Of a DNA stretch of 64,000 nucleotides, positions 57,083 to 64,000 are shown piece after piece. The position numbers were made by a program, and so were the translations under genes. Each line of letters opens with the position of its first letter. The first letter of the stretch is position 1. This DNA comes from Streptomyces genisteinicus (lineage in GTDB: Bacteria > Actinomycetota > Actinomycetes > Streptomycetales > Streptomycetaceae), in NCBI RefSeq assembly GCF_014489615.1, contig NZ_CP060825.1:4102501-4166500 (forward strand), read 5' to 3'. A model generated the notes under the pieces. The model did not search any database. It worked only from the letters and a program-made list of their open reading frames with translations, and had not been told where the DNA came from.

Positions 57083-59119
57083 GTGGGTGTGCAGTTCGGA
57101 CTGCTGGGGCCGGTGGCCGCCTGGGACCGGCGCGGTGAGCCGGTCGCCCTCGGCGCGCCCCGCCACCGCGAGGTGCTCGGCCGGCTGCTGATCGCCCGGA
57201 ACCGGGTGGTGCCCGTCGACCGGCTCGTCGCCGACCTCTGGGAGGACGAGCCGGCGGCCGGTTCGGTGGGCGCCGTGCGCACCTTCGTCGCCGCCCTGCG
57301 CAGGGTCCTGGAACCGGACCGTCCGCCGCACCGGCCCCCGCGGGTGCTGGTGACGCAGGGGCCCGGGTACGTGCTCCACGCCGCCCGGGACGCGGTGGAC
57401 GCGTGGTGCTTCGAGGACGCGGCCGCCCGGGCCGCCGCGGCGCCGCCGCACTCCGCGGTCGCGATCTGGGACGAGGCGCTCGCCTGGTGGCGGGGGCCGG
57501 TGCTGGCCGACTTCCCCGCGGCGCGGTGGACCGCCGCGGAGCGGGCGCGTCTGGAGGCGCTGCGCCTCCAGGCGGTCGAACGCCGCGCCGACGCGCTGGT
57601 GGCCACCGGCGCCGCCCGGGACGCGGTGCCGGACCTGGAGGCCCATGTGGCCGCGCATCCCTGGCGCGAGGACGGCTGGGTGCTGCTGGCCACCGCCCTG
57701 GACCGCTCGGGCCGGCGCGGGGACGCGCTGGAGGCGCTGCGACGTGCCCGGGACACGCTGGCCGGGCAGCTCGGGATGGACCCGGGCCCCGCGCTGGCGC
57801 GGACGCAGGAACGCATCCTGCGCGGCCCGGACGCGCCCGGCACGGGGGACGAGGCGGGTGCCGGGCTCGCCGACGGGGTCTGGGGGCGGGCCGCGGCCGC
57901 GTGGGAACGCTCGGTGCCCGGCCGGGCCCGGCTGCGGCTGCACGCCACGGCGGGGCTGCTGCGCGACCTGGCGCTGGCCGGGGCGGACGGCCTGGAGGAG
58001 GCCCGCGCGCAGCGGACGGACGTGGTCGCCGCGGCCGAGGCGACGGGGGACGCCGACCTGGCGGCGCGGGTGATCGGCTCCTACGACGTGCCCGCCGTGT
58101 GGACGCGTGCGGACGATCCGGCGGGCGCCGGCGCCCTGGTCCGGGCGGCTGTGCGTGCGGCGGCGGCGCTCGGGCCGGACGCCTCGCGCCCGGTCCGGGC
58201 CCGGCTGCTGGCCGTCGTCGCCGTGGAGTCGCGGGGCGACGCCGCGGCGGACGGGCGGCTGCCGCGGGCAGCGGACGCCCCCGCCGTCGAGCCCTGGCGG
58301 CGGCGGGCGGCCGGGGCGGCGGACGAGGCCGTCGGGATCGCCCGCGAACTGGGCGACCCCGGGCTGTTGGCGTTCGCCCTCAACGGCACGTTCATGCAGT
58401 CCTTCGAACGCTGCGGCCTCGCGTCCCGCCGGGCGGACACCGGCGCCGAACTGACCGCCTTGTCGGTCACCCACGGCATGCCGAACCACGAGGTGCTGGG
58501 CCGGCTGGTGCGCATGCAGGCGCTCGCCGCCCTGGGCGACACGGCGGGCGCCGACGCCGAGGCCGACGCCGCCGACCGGCTGGCGAGCCGTCACGAACGG
58601 CCCCTGGCAGGCGTGTTCACCTCCTGGTACCGCGCGCTGCGGGTCTGCGAGACGGACGGCTGGGGCCGGGCCGAGCCGCTGTACCGGGAGGTGCTCCGCG
58701 CGACCGCGGAGTCCGGTATGCCCGGACTCGCCCACGGCGCCCCGGCGCTGGTCGCCCTCGTCCCCGTGCTGCGCGGTGACGGCCTGCCCGCTCCCGGCGC
58801 GTTCGACGGGATCGACCCGGGTCCGTACGAGCCCTGGCTGCGGCCGCTGCTCCTGGCCGGGGAAGGGCGTACCGGCGAGGCGCGCGGCGCGCTCGCCACC
58901 GTGCCGCGGCCGCCGCACGACCTGCTCCAGGAGGCGCTGTGGTGCGTCCTCGCCCGCGCCGCCGGAGCGGTCGGGGAGCACCGGCTCCTGCGCCGGGCCC
59001 GGGACGAGATCGCCCGCGCGTCGGGCGAGTGGGCGGGCGCGGGGAGCGGCCTGGTCTCCTTCGGCCCGGTGGACCGCCACCTCCGGGCGGCCGACGCGGC
59101 ACTGCGCGGGGCGGGGTGA
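57083..59119 (+). CDS. BTAD-domain AfsR/SARP-type regulator without ATPase module
   Basis: A 678-residue protein. Residues 1-95 are an OmpR-like winged helix (VQFGLLGPVAAWDRRGEPVA, LVADLWEDEPAAGSVGAVRT). The bacterial transcriptional activator domain follows (about 100-250; DEALAWWRGPVLADFPAARW, ALDRSGRRGDALEALRRARD). The remaining ~420 residues are helical TPR-like sequence rich in Ala, Arg and Leu; I see no Walker motif, so AfsR's NB-ARC is missing. SARP-family proteins turn on antibiotic clusters, but none is in the window. The GTG start has GGGAGGG eight bases upstream. It is divergent from the Asp-nucleophile hydrolase, a possible target. Confidence 0.86.
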   Translation: MGVQFGLLGPVAAWDRRGEPVALGAPRHREVLGRLLIARNRVVPVDRLVADLWEDEPAAGSVGAVRTFVAALRRVLEPDRPPHRPPRVLVTQGPGYVLHAARDAVDAWCFEDAAARAAAAPPHSAVAIWDEALAWWRGPVLADFPAARWTAAERARLEALRLQAVERRADALVATGAARDAVPDLEAHVAAHPWREDGWVLLATALDRSGRRGDALEALRRARDTLAGQLGMDPGPALARTQERILRGPDAPGTGDEAGAGLADGVWGRAAAAWERSVPGRARLRLHATAGLLRDLALAGADGLEEARAQRTDVVAAAEATGDADLAARVIGSYDVPAVWTRADDPAGAGALVRAAVRAAAALGPDASRPVRARLLAVVAVESRGDAAADGRLPRAADAPAVEPWRRRAAGAADEAVGIARELGDPGLLAFALNGTFMQSFERCGLASRRADTGAELTALSVTHGMPNHEVLGRLVRMQALAALGDTAGADAEADAADRLASRHERPLAGVFTSWYRALRVCETDGWGRAEPLYREVLRATAESGMPGLAHGAPALVALVPVLRGDGLPAPGAFDGIDPGPYEPWLRPLLLAGEGRTGEARGALATVPRPPHDLLQEALWCVLARAAGAVGEHRLLRRARDEIARASGEWAGAGSGLVSFGPVDRHLRAADAALRGAG

Positions 59120-59575
59120 TCCGACCGCGGGGATGTCTGATCGCGGGCGGGGGCACGGGGGCACGCCGGGGGGCCTGATCGTGGGCGGCTCGACCGCGGC
59201 GCGGGGTGACGTGATCCCGGGCGCGGGCCGGCTCGACCGCGGGGCCGTCCGATCGCGGGCGCGCGGCACGCGGGCCGGTCCGACCGCGGGGCGACGTGAT
59301 CGCGCCGCGCGGCGCGTGGCCGGGCGACGCTGACGGCGTGCACGCGGCGGGCGCCGGGCGCTCCGGGCACCGCGCGGGCGGCGTGAAGCGGTCCGCGGGG
59401 ACCGTCCGGGGCGACCGCGGCCCGTGCGGGGGGCGAGGGGCCTGCGGCGCCCCGCCGCCGACGGCCCCGGGCGCCCCGAACCCGGCGCGGCGACCTGCAC
59501 GGGACGCGACGCCGGACGCCCGCGCCGGGACCGGTCCTGCGCCGTCGGCGCCCCTTCGCCGCCCGCGTACGGCGA
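59120..59575. repeat. Degenerate interspersed repeats in a gene-free spacer
   Basis: The 508-base gap between the BTAD gene and the next gene has no credible coding sequence. GACCGCGG recurs at 59123, 59192, 59235 and 59282, and TGATCGCGGGCG-like 12-mers at 59138, 59176, 59212, 59250 and 59297, in rough alternation with 36-47-base steps. The remainder is G-rich. Confidence 0.65.
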
Positions 59576-59599
59576 AGGGCGGGCCCATGGGCCCGCCCT
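59576..59599 (-). terminator. Palindromic hairpin downstream of the 59628 gene
   Basis: An 11-bp perfect palindrome (AGGGCGGGCCC-AT-GGGCCCGCCCT) lies 28 bases past the stop of the minus-strand gene. There is no U-tract. Confidence 0.68.
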
Positions 59600-59627
59600 C
59601 CTCCCGCCGTTGCCGGTGCGGCCTCGG

Positions 59628-60059
59628 TCAGGGCCACACCAGGCAGTACGGCTGATGTCCCGCCTCGTGCAGACGATGGCTGAAATCTTGCCATTCGTGG
59701 AGCAGTTGGTAGACGTTGAACGCGTCCCGCGGGCCGCCGCGGTCCGGGACCGTCGACCAGATGAACGCCGCCGCGCCGACCGACTCCTCGCCGATGTCGC
59801 GCAGCGGGTCGACCGCGGTCATCGGCAGCTTGACCACCGCGTAGTCCGGGTGCAGGACCACGAGTTCCAGCGGCGGCACCTTGTGCAGGGGCATGCCCTG
59901 GATGCCGGTCAGCACCATCGCGGCTATGGTCTCGGGCTTGATCTTGGTGAACATGCCGCCCATGCCGAGCTCGTCGCCGCCCAGCTCCTCGGGACGCATC
60001 GAGATGGGCACGCGGGCGGCCGTCGCGCCGTCGGGCGCGCCGAAGTACTTGTACGTCAC
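59628..60059 (-). CDS. Conserved hypothetical protein adjacent to hemL
   Basis: A 143-residue acidic protein that I recognise only as a conserved Streptomyces neighbour of hemL. It starts MTYKYFGAPDGATAARVPIS, has a GGDELGMGGMFTKIKPETIA segment, and ends RLHEAGHQPYCLVWP. No signal peptide, membrane helix or known motif is visible; pattern suggests a mixed alpha/beta fold with a conserved aromatic C-terminus. The GTG start is chosen since the upstream frame continues as Gly/Arg-rich sequence; AGGAG is 13 bases upstream, rather far. It is divergent from hemL across 239 bases. Confidence 0.8.
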   Translation of the reverse strand: MTYKYFGAPDGATAARVPISMRPEELGGDELGMGGMFTKIKPETIAAMVLTGIQGMPLHKVPPLELVVLHPDYAVVKLPMTAVDPLRDIGEESVGAAAFIWSTVPDRGGPRDAFNVYQLLHEWQDFSHRLHEAGHQPYCLVWP

Positions 60060-60298
60060 CCCCAACCGGCCGCTCCTGCCTCCCAAGGGCTCATGTGCTT
60101 CGCCTCGCCGGTGCTTTCCCCGCCGGGCAGGCTCAGGACCCAGGTCGTCGGTCCCCTCGCCCAGTCCGCCACCGCGATGCATATCTCCACCCGACCACTC
60201 GCAGCCCCCGCCGCGCAACCAGATCATCGTGACAGTGACCTCCCCCACGAACGTGCGGTGAAACACCTGTCCGCAAGATCGCCCGGGCCTCTGAGACC

Positions 60299-61615
60299 AT
60301 GGTTTCCGTGAGCTTTCCCTATGACGCCCCAGTTTCGCAGACGCTTTTCGACCGCGCGTCCCTCGTGACGCCCGGCGGCGTGAACTCTCCCGTCCGTGCT
60401 TTCCGTGCCGTGGGCGGTACGCCCCGGTTCATGGTGTCCGGCACCGGCCCGTACCTGACCGACGCCGACGGCCGCGAGTACGTCGACCTGGTCTGCTCGT
60501 GGGGTCCGATGATCCTCGGGCACTCCCACCCCGAGGTCGTCGGGGCGGTGCAGGCGGCGGTCGCCCGCGGCACCTCGTTCGGCACGCCGGGCGAGGGCGA
60601 GGTCGCGCTCGCCGAGGAGATCGTGGCCCGGGTGGCACCCGTCGAGCAGGTGCGGCTGGTCTCCAGCGGCACCGAGGCGACGATGTCCGCGATCCGGCTG
60701 GCCCGCGGATTCACCGGCCGCGCCAAGGTGGTCAAGTTCGCCGGCTGCTACCACGGGCACGTGGACGCCCTGCTGGCCGCCGCCGGGTCGGGGCTCGCCA
60801 CCTTCGCGCTGCCGGACACCCCCGGTGTCACCGGGGCCCAGGCCGGCGACACGATCGTGCTGCCGTACAACGACCTGGAGGCCGTCCGGGCCGCCTTCGC
60901 GGCGCACCCGGGCGAGATCGCCTGTGTGATCACCGAGGCGTCGCCCGGCAACATGGGCGTCGTCCCGCCGCTGCCGGGCTTCAACCAGGGTCTGAAGGAC
61001 CTCTGCGCCGGTGACGGCGCGCTGTACATCTCGGACGAGGTCATGACCGGCTTCCGCACCTCGCGCGCCGGCTGGTTCGGCGTCGACGGCGTGGTCCCCG
61101 ACCTGATGACCTTCGGCAAGGTCATGGGCGGCGGCTTCCCCGCGGCGGCCTTCGGCGGCCGTGCCGACGTGATGGGCCACCTCGCCCCCGCCGGCCCCGT
61201 CTACCAGGCCGGCACGCTCTCCGGGAACCCGGTCGCGACCGCCGCCGGCCTCGCGCAGCTGCGCCTCCTCGACGACGCCGCCTACACCGCGGTGAACGCC
61301 GTCTCCCGGGAGATCCAGGCCCTGGTGACCGGCGCCCTCGCCAAGGAGGGCGTGGCGCACCGGCTCCAGTCGGCGAGCAACATGTTCTCGGTGTTCTTCA
61401 CCGCCGACGAGGTGCGCGACTACGAGGGCGCCAAGCGCCAGGAGGCGTTCCGCTTCAACGCGTTCTTCCACTCGATGCTCGCCGACGGGGTCTACCTGCC
61501 GCCGTCCGCCTTCGAGTCCTGGTTCGTCTCCACCGCGCACGACGAGCGCGCCGTGGAGCGGATCGCCGCGGCCCTGCCGGCCGCCGCCCGGGCAGCCGCG
61601 GAGGCCACGGCATGA
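60299..61615 (+). CDS. hemL: Glutamate-1-semialdehyde 2,1-aminomutase
   Basis: A 438-residue PLP enzyme that converts the product of HemA into 5-aminolevulinate, so it links with hemA and hemB in the same pathway. The substrate-gate segment is VTPGGVNSPVRAFRAVGGTP (23-42). VSSGTEATMSAIRLARGF is the PLP-phosphate site, LYISDEVMTGFR the Asp pairing with the ring, and PLP Lys274 is in MTFGKVMGGGFP. It is 438 residues, normal for the family. GTG 60308 is an alternative start; neither has a strong Shine-Dalgarno. It shares 4 bases (ATGA) with the phosphatase gene that follows, and lies about 39 kb from hemB. Confidence 0.96.
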   Translation: MVSVSFPYDAPVSQTLFDRASLVTPGGVNSPVRAFRAVGGTPRFMVSGTGPYLTDADGREYVDLVCSWGPMILGHSHPEVVGAVQAAVARGTSFGTPGEGEVALAEEIVARVAPVEQVRLVSSGTEATMSAIRLARGFTGRAKVVKFAGCYHGHVDALLAAAGSGLATFALPDTPGVTGAQAGDTIVLPYNDLEAVRAAFAAHPGEIACVITEASPGNMGVVPPLPGFNQGLKDLCAGDGALYISDEVMTGFRTSRAGWFGVDGVVPDLMTFGKVMGGGFPAAAFGGRADVMGHLAPAGPVYQAGTLSGNPVATAAGLAQLRLLDDAAYTAVNAVSREIQALVTGALAKEGVAHRLQSASNMFSVFFTADEVRDYEGAKRQEAFRFNAFFHSMLADGVYLPPSAFESWFVSTAHDERAVERIAAALPAAARAAAEATA

Positions 61616-62292
61616 GCGCGGACGACATCACCGTCGTGCACCTGATGCGCCACGGCGAGGTGCACAACCCGGACGGCGTGCTCTACGGACGCCGGGCGGG
61701 CTACCACCTCTCCGAGCTGGGACGGCAGATGGCCGACCGGGTCGCCGAGCACCTGGCGGGGCGGGACGTCACCCATGTCGTGGCCTCCCCCCTGGAGCGG
61801 GCGCAGGAGACGGCGCAGCCGGTCGCCAAGACGCACGGTCTGGGCCTCGCCACCGACGAGCGGCTGATCGAGGCGGGCAACGTCTTCGAGGGCAAGACGT
61901 TCGGCGTCGGCGACGGCGCGCTGCGACGGCCGGAGAACTGGAAGCACCTGACGAACCCGTTCCGCCCGTCGTGGGGCGAGCCGTACATCGAGCAGGTCGT
62001 GCGGATGATGGGCGCGCTCGACGCGGCGAAGGACGCGGCGCGCGGCCACGAGGCGGTGTGCGTCAGCCACCAGCTGCCGATCTGGATCGTGCGCAGCTTC
62101 GTGGAGAAGCGCCGCCTGTGGCACGACCCGCGCCGCCGGCAGTGCACGCTGGCCTCGCTGACGTCGTTCACGTACCAGGGCGACAGGATCGTCTCGGTCG
62201 GCTACTCCGAACCGGCCCGCGATCTCGTTCCCGCGCATCTGCTCGCCGGTGCGAAGCCGGTGAAGGGGAAGTCGAAGGCATTCGGCGCCTGA
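61612..62292 (+). CDS. Histidine phosphatase (phosphoglycerate mutase-like) family protein
   Basis: A 226-residue enzyme. The catalytic RHG (13-15) is in VVHLMRHGEVHNPDGVLYGR, the second Arg in ASPLERAQETAQP, and the second His in CVSHQLPIWIVRSFVEK (about 150). Such proteins dephosphorylate small metabolites and are often misnamed mutases. It is co-transcribed with hemL by 4-base overlap. The tie suggests removing a phosphate linked to heme or cobalamin precursors (a CobC-like role), but this is inference. Two hairpins follow. Confidence 0.92.
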   Translation: MSADDITVVHLMRHGEVHNPDGVLYGRRAGYHLSELGRQMADRVAEHLAGRDVTHVVASPLERAQETAQPVAKTHGLGLATDERLIEAGNVFEGKTFGVGDGALRRPENWKHLTNPFRPSWGEPYIEQVVRMMGALDAAKDAARGHEAVCVSHQLPIWIVRSFVEKRRLWHDPRRRQCTLASLTSFTYQGDRIVSVGYSEPARDLVPAHLLAGAKPVKGKSKAFGA

Positions 62293-62323
62293 GGACCGTC
62301 TCACGCTTCCGCGATGACCGTCC

Positions 62324-62341
62324 CGCAGGGATTGCCCTGCG
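62324..62341 (+). terminator. First hairpin after the hemL-phosphatase pair
   Basis: A 7-bp stem CGCAGGG / CCCTGCG with an ATTG loop lies 31 bases past the stop. It is short but followed by a 14-base tandem duplicate, GACGACCGTTCCGC, at 62341-62368. Confidence 0.55.
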
Positions 62342-62453
62342 ACGACCGTTCCGCGACGACCGTTCCGCGAGGACGCTCCCGCCGGGACCCTCGCGCAGGC
62401 TTGTCGCGGGAGGGTCCGCGGGCCCTTTCCGTCACGCGCGGCGTACGGCCCGG

Positions 62454-62484
62454 TCTCCCCGGCGGCAGCGGGCCGCCGGGGAGA
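62454..62484 (+). terminator. Second hairpin before the Tat-lipoprotein gene
   Basis: A 12-bp perfect stem (TCTCCCCGGCGG / CCGCCGGGGAGA) with a 7-base loop, 111 bases before the next start. It probably finishes termination of the hemL operon, or lies in the leader of the next gene. The rest of the 303-base gap is unremarkable. Confidence 0.62.
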
Positions 62485-62595
62485 TCCGGCCACCTTTTCC
62501 GGAACCTGTTGCTCCCGCTCCGCATCTCACCCTGTGCCGGTTCGCCAGGGCTCCCCATGACCGGGGGGAGCCGTGAACGCACGAATGGGGGAGAG

Positions 62596-63855
62596 ATGCG
62601 CGACATCACCCGAAGGGGACTTCTGGGCGCGGGACTCGGCACCGCGGTGGCGATCACGACGGCCGGCTGCGGCAGCGGGACCGCGTCGGGCGGCGGCGCC
62701 GCAGGACCGGGAACGGACCGGGGCGCCATCCCGAGCAGCACGCCGAAGCCCTCGCCGTCGCCCTCGCCGTCGACGGGGCGGCCCATCGGGGACGGCTCCA
62801 CGGCCGACACCGGCCGGCAGCCGCACCAGCCCCCGAAGCCCGTCCCGCTCGAACCGGGCGAGACGCCCCCGCAATTCGTGGTCTTCTCCTGGGACGGGGC
62901 GGGCGAGGTCGGCAACGGCCTCTTCCCGCGCTTTCTCGAACTCGCCCGGAATCACGGTGCGGCGATGACCTTCTTCCTCTCCGGCATATATCTGCTGCCG
63001 GAGTCGAAGAAATCGCTCTACCGTCCGCCGAACAACGGGATCGGCGCCTCGGACATCGGTTATCTGACCGATGACCACATCAAGGAGACGCTGACCTGCA
63101 TACGCCGGGCGTGGCTCGACGGGCACGAGATAGGCACGCACTTCAACGGGCATTTCTGCGCCGGTTCCGGATCGGTGGGGAAGTGGACCCAGGCCGACTG
63201 GCGCAGCGAGATCGACCAGGCTGTGAAGTTCGTCACCGAATGGCGGACCAACACCGGCTGGACCGGCATCGATCCGCTGCCTTTCGACTACCGCAGGGAG
63301 CTCGTCGGCGCCCGCACCCCCTGCCTCCTCGGCCAGGACCGGCTGCTGCCCGCCGCGCAGCGGCTCGGCTGGCGCTACGACGCCTCGTCGCCCGGCGGCC
63401 GCCAGGTGTGGCCGCAGCGGCGCCAGGGGCTGTGGGACCTGCCGCTCCAGCAGGTCCCGTTCCCCGGGCGCTCCTTCGAGGTCCTGTCGATGGACTACAA
63501 CATGCTCGCCAACCAGTCGGGGAATGCGACCCAGGGGGTGCCGGCCCGCTTTCCCGGATGGAAGGCGCAGGCCAGGGACGCCTATCTGGCGGGATTCCGG
63601 CGCGCCTACGAGGGAAATCGCGCCCCGCTCTTCATCGGCAACCACTTCGAGCAGTGGAACGGCGGTATCTACATGGACGCCGTCGAGGAGGCGCTCAAGG
63701 GCATGGCCGGAAGGAAGGACGTACGCCTGGTGTCCTTCCGGCAGTTCTGCGACTGGCTCGACGTGCAGGATCCCGCGGTGCTCACGAAACTGCGCACACT
63801 GGAGGTCGGACAGGCGCCGGCCGAAGGGTGGAGCACATTCCTTAGGGCTTCTTGA
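62596..63855 (+). CDS. Tat-exported lipoprotein, polysaccharide deacetylase-like
   Basis: A 419-residue protein. The N-terminus MRDITRRGLLGAGLGTAVAI has twin Arg and the lipobox TTAGC (C25), so it is exported folded by Tat and lipidated. A Ser/Pro linker (28-75) leads to a deacetylase/NodB-like barrel from about 90: VVFSWDGAGEVGNG (metal Asp), MTFFLSGIYLLPES, HEIGTHFNGHFC (metal His pair). Residues differ enough that activity is uncertain. GGGGGAGAG gives the Shine-Dalgarno. A close homologue function is unknown to me; it might trim acetyl groups from cell-surface sugars. Confidence 0.86.
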   Translation: MRDITRRGLLGAGLGTAVAITTAGCGSGTASGGGAAGPGTDRGAIPSSTPKPSPSPSPSTGRPIGDGSTADTGRQPHQPPKPVPLEPGETPPQFVVFSWDGAGEVGNGLFPRFLELARNHGAAMTFFLSGIYLLPESKKSLYRPPNNGIGASDIGYLTDDHIKETLTCIRRAWLDGHEIGTHFNGHFCAGSGSVGKWTQADWRSEIDQAVKFVTEWRTNTGWTGIDPLPFDYRRELVGARTPCLLGQDRLLPAAQRLGWRYDASSPGGRQVWPQRRQGLWDLPLQQVPFPGRSFEVLSMDYNMLANQSGNATQGVPARFPGWKAQARDAYLAGFRRAYEGNRAPLFIGNHFEQWNGGIYMDAVEEALKGMAGRKDVRLVSFRQFCDWLDVQDPAVLTKLRTLEVGQAPAEGWSTFLRAS

Positions 63856-63923
63856 CAACGGGTCCTAACGGGCACGCAGGGGGGTGCGGAAGATCGCCCC
63901 GCAGGCCATGCGAAACTTTTCAC

Positions 63924-64000
63924 ATGAGCTTCAGCCGTGCCTCCCGCGCCGCCCTGCCGACCGCACTGGTCGCCGTGGGCCTGCTCACCCTGTCGGCCTG
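63924..64000 (+). CDS. Lipoprotein, 5' end only (runs off the window)
   Basis: An ATG followed by MSFSRASRAALPTALVAVGL and then LTLSAC, a signal peptide with a lipobox (LSAC; the Cys codon is cut after TG). The start has no clear Shine-Dalgarno. Only 25 codons are visible, so the product is unknown. Confidence 0.72.
   Translation, partial: MSFSRASRAALPTALVAVGLLTLSA

Noticed and set aside
57083..59119. SARP regulator as sign of an antibiotic cluster
   Set aside because: No PKS, NRPS, terpene or tailoring cluster occurs within the window; neighbours are unrelated.

Overview
The window is a stretch of Streptomyces chromosome. The evidence is very high GC, GTG/TTG starts, pro-sigma BldN with its anti-sigma RsbN, a BldC-like BdtA, a Rex/heme operon behind a Rex operator, a WhiJ-type triad, a GH19 chitinase with a DasR-like site, and DUF397/DUF1876/DUF2637/DUF3558 proteins. 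No insertion sequence, prophage, CRISPR array or tRNA was found. Most of it reads as chromosomal core with a few small accessory modules.

Layout. 1-1.8 kb: 3' half of a 23S rRNA, a 5S rRNA and a terminator. 1.9-5.9 kb: HAD phosphatase, MFS transporter, AcuC-type deacetylase, phosphatase. 6.0-8.9 kb: BdtA, a 32-residue ribosomal bS22-like protein, an epimerase-like protein and an acyltransferase. 9.1-12.9 kb (minus): rsbN, bldN and a membrane-tailed HAD phosphatase. 13.0-21.1 kb: glutaredoxin-like protein, rex-hemA-hemC-hemD(cobA), a methyltransferase and hemB. 21.1-24.3 kb: orphan CdiI-type immunity protein, Cys-rich protein, RibD-like reductase, and the DUF397/XRE/ATPase triad. 24.3-31.9 kb: secreted hydrolase, chitinase, DUF1876, DUF4232 lipoprotein, a 32-residue membrane peptide and a membrane-tethered HTH protein. 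31.9-40.6 kb: divergent argS and class I lysS, a DUF2637 membrane protein, two DUF3558 lipoproteins and rtcB. 40.6-48.9 kb: GNAT, SDR, secreted protein, FAD monooxygenase with divergent TetR, Mut7-C protein, metallophosphoesterase, AraC regulator and a DinB-like enzyme. 49.4-53.8 kb: repeat-containing surface protein, L,D-transpeptidase, glycosyltransferase. 53.9-59.1 kb: Ddn-like protein and SDR with divergent TetR, an alpha/beta hydrolase and a BTAD (SARP-type) regulator. 59.6-64 kb: conserved hypothetical, hemL, histidine phosphatase, Tat lipoprotein deacetylase and the start of another lipoprotein.

How the parts work together. HemA, HemL, HemB, HemC and HemD cover the C5 route from glutamyl-tRNA to uroporphyrinogen III, and the CobA half of the HemD fusion leads to siroheme and cobalamin. 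Rex ties hemACD to the NADH/NAD+ ratio. BldN and RsbN control aerial development. A sigma-BldN-type promoter can be read upstream of rsbN, which would make a negative feedback loop. Two TetR genes sit beside divergent redox genes with clear repeated operators. At least ten genes have a TANNNT hexamer 6-8 bases before the start and no Shine-Dalgarno, so leaderless transcripts look common.

Nothing here is convincingly a wholly new system. The best leads are the 14-bp-phased operator ladder of the first TetR, the 32-residue membrane peptide beside a membrane-tethered HTH regulator, the orphan immunity/Cys-rich pair, and the 336-bp-repeat surface protein with no visible wall anchor.
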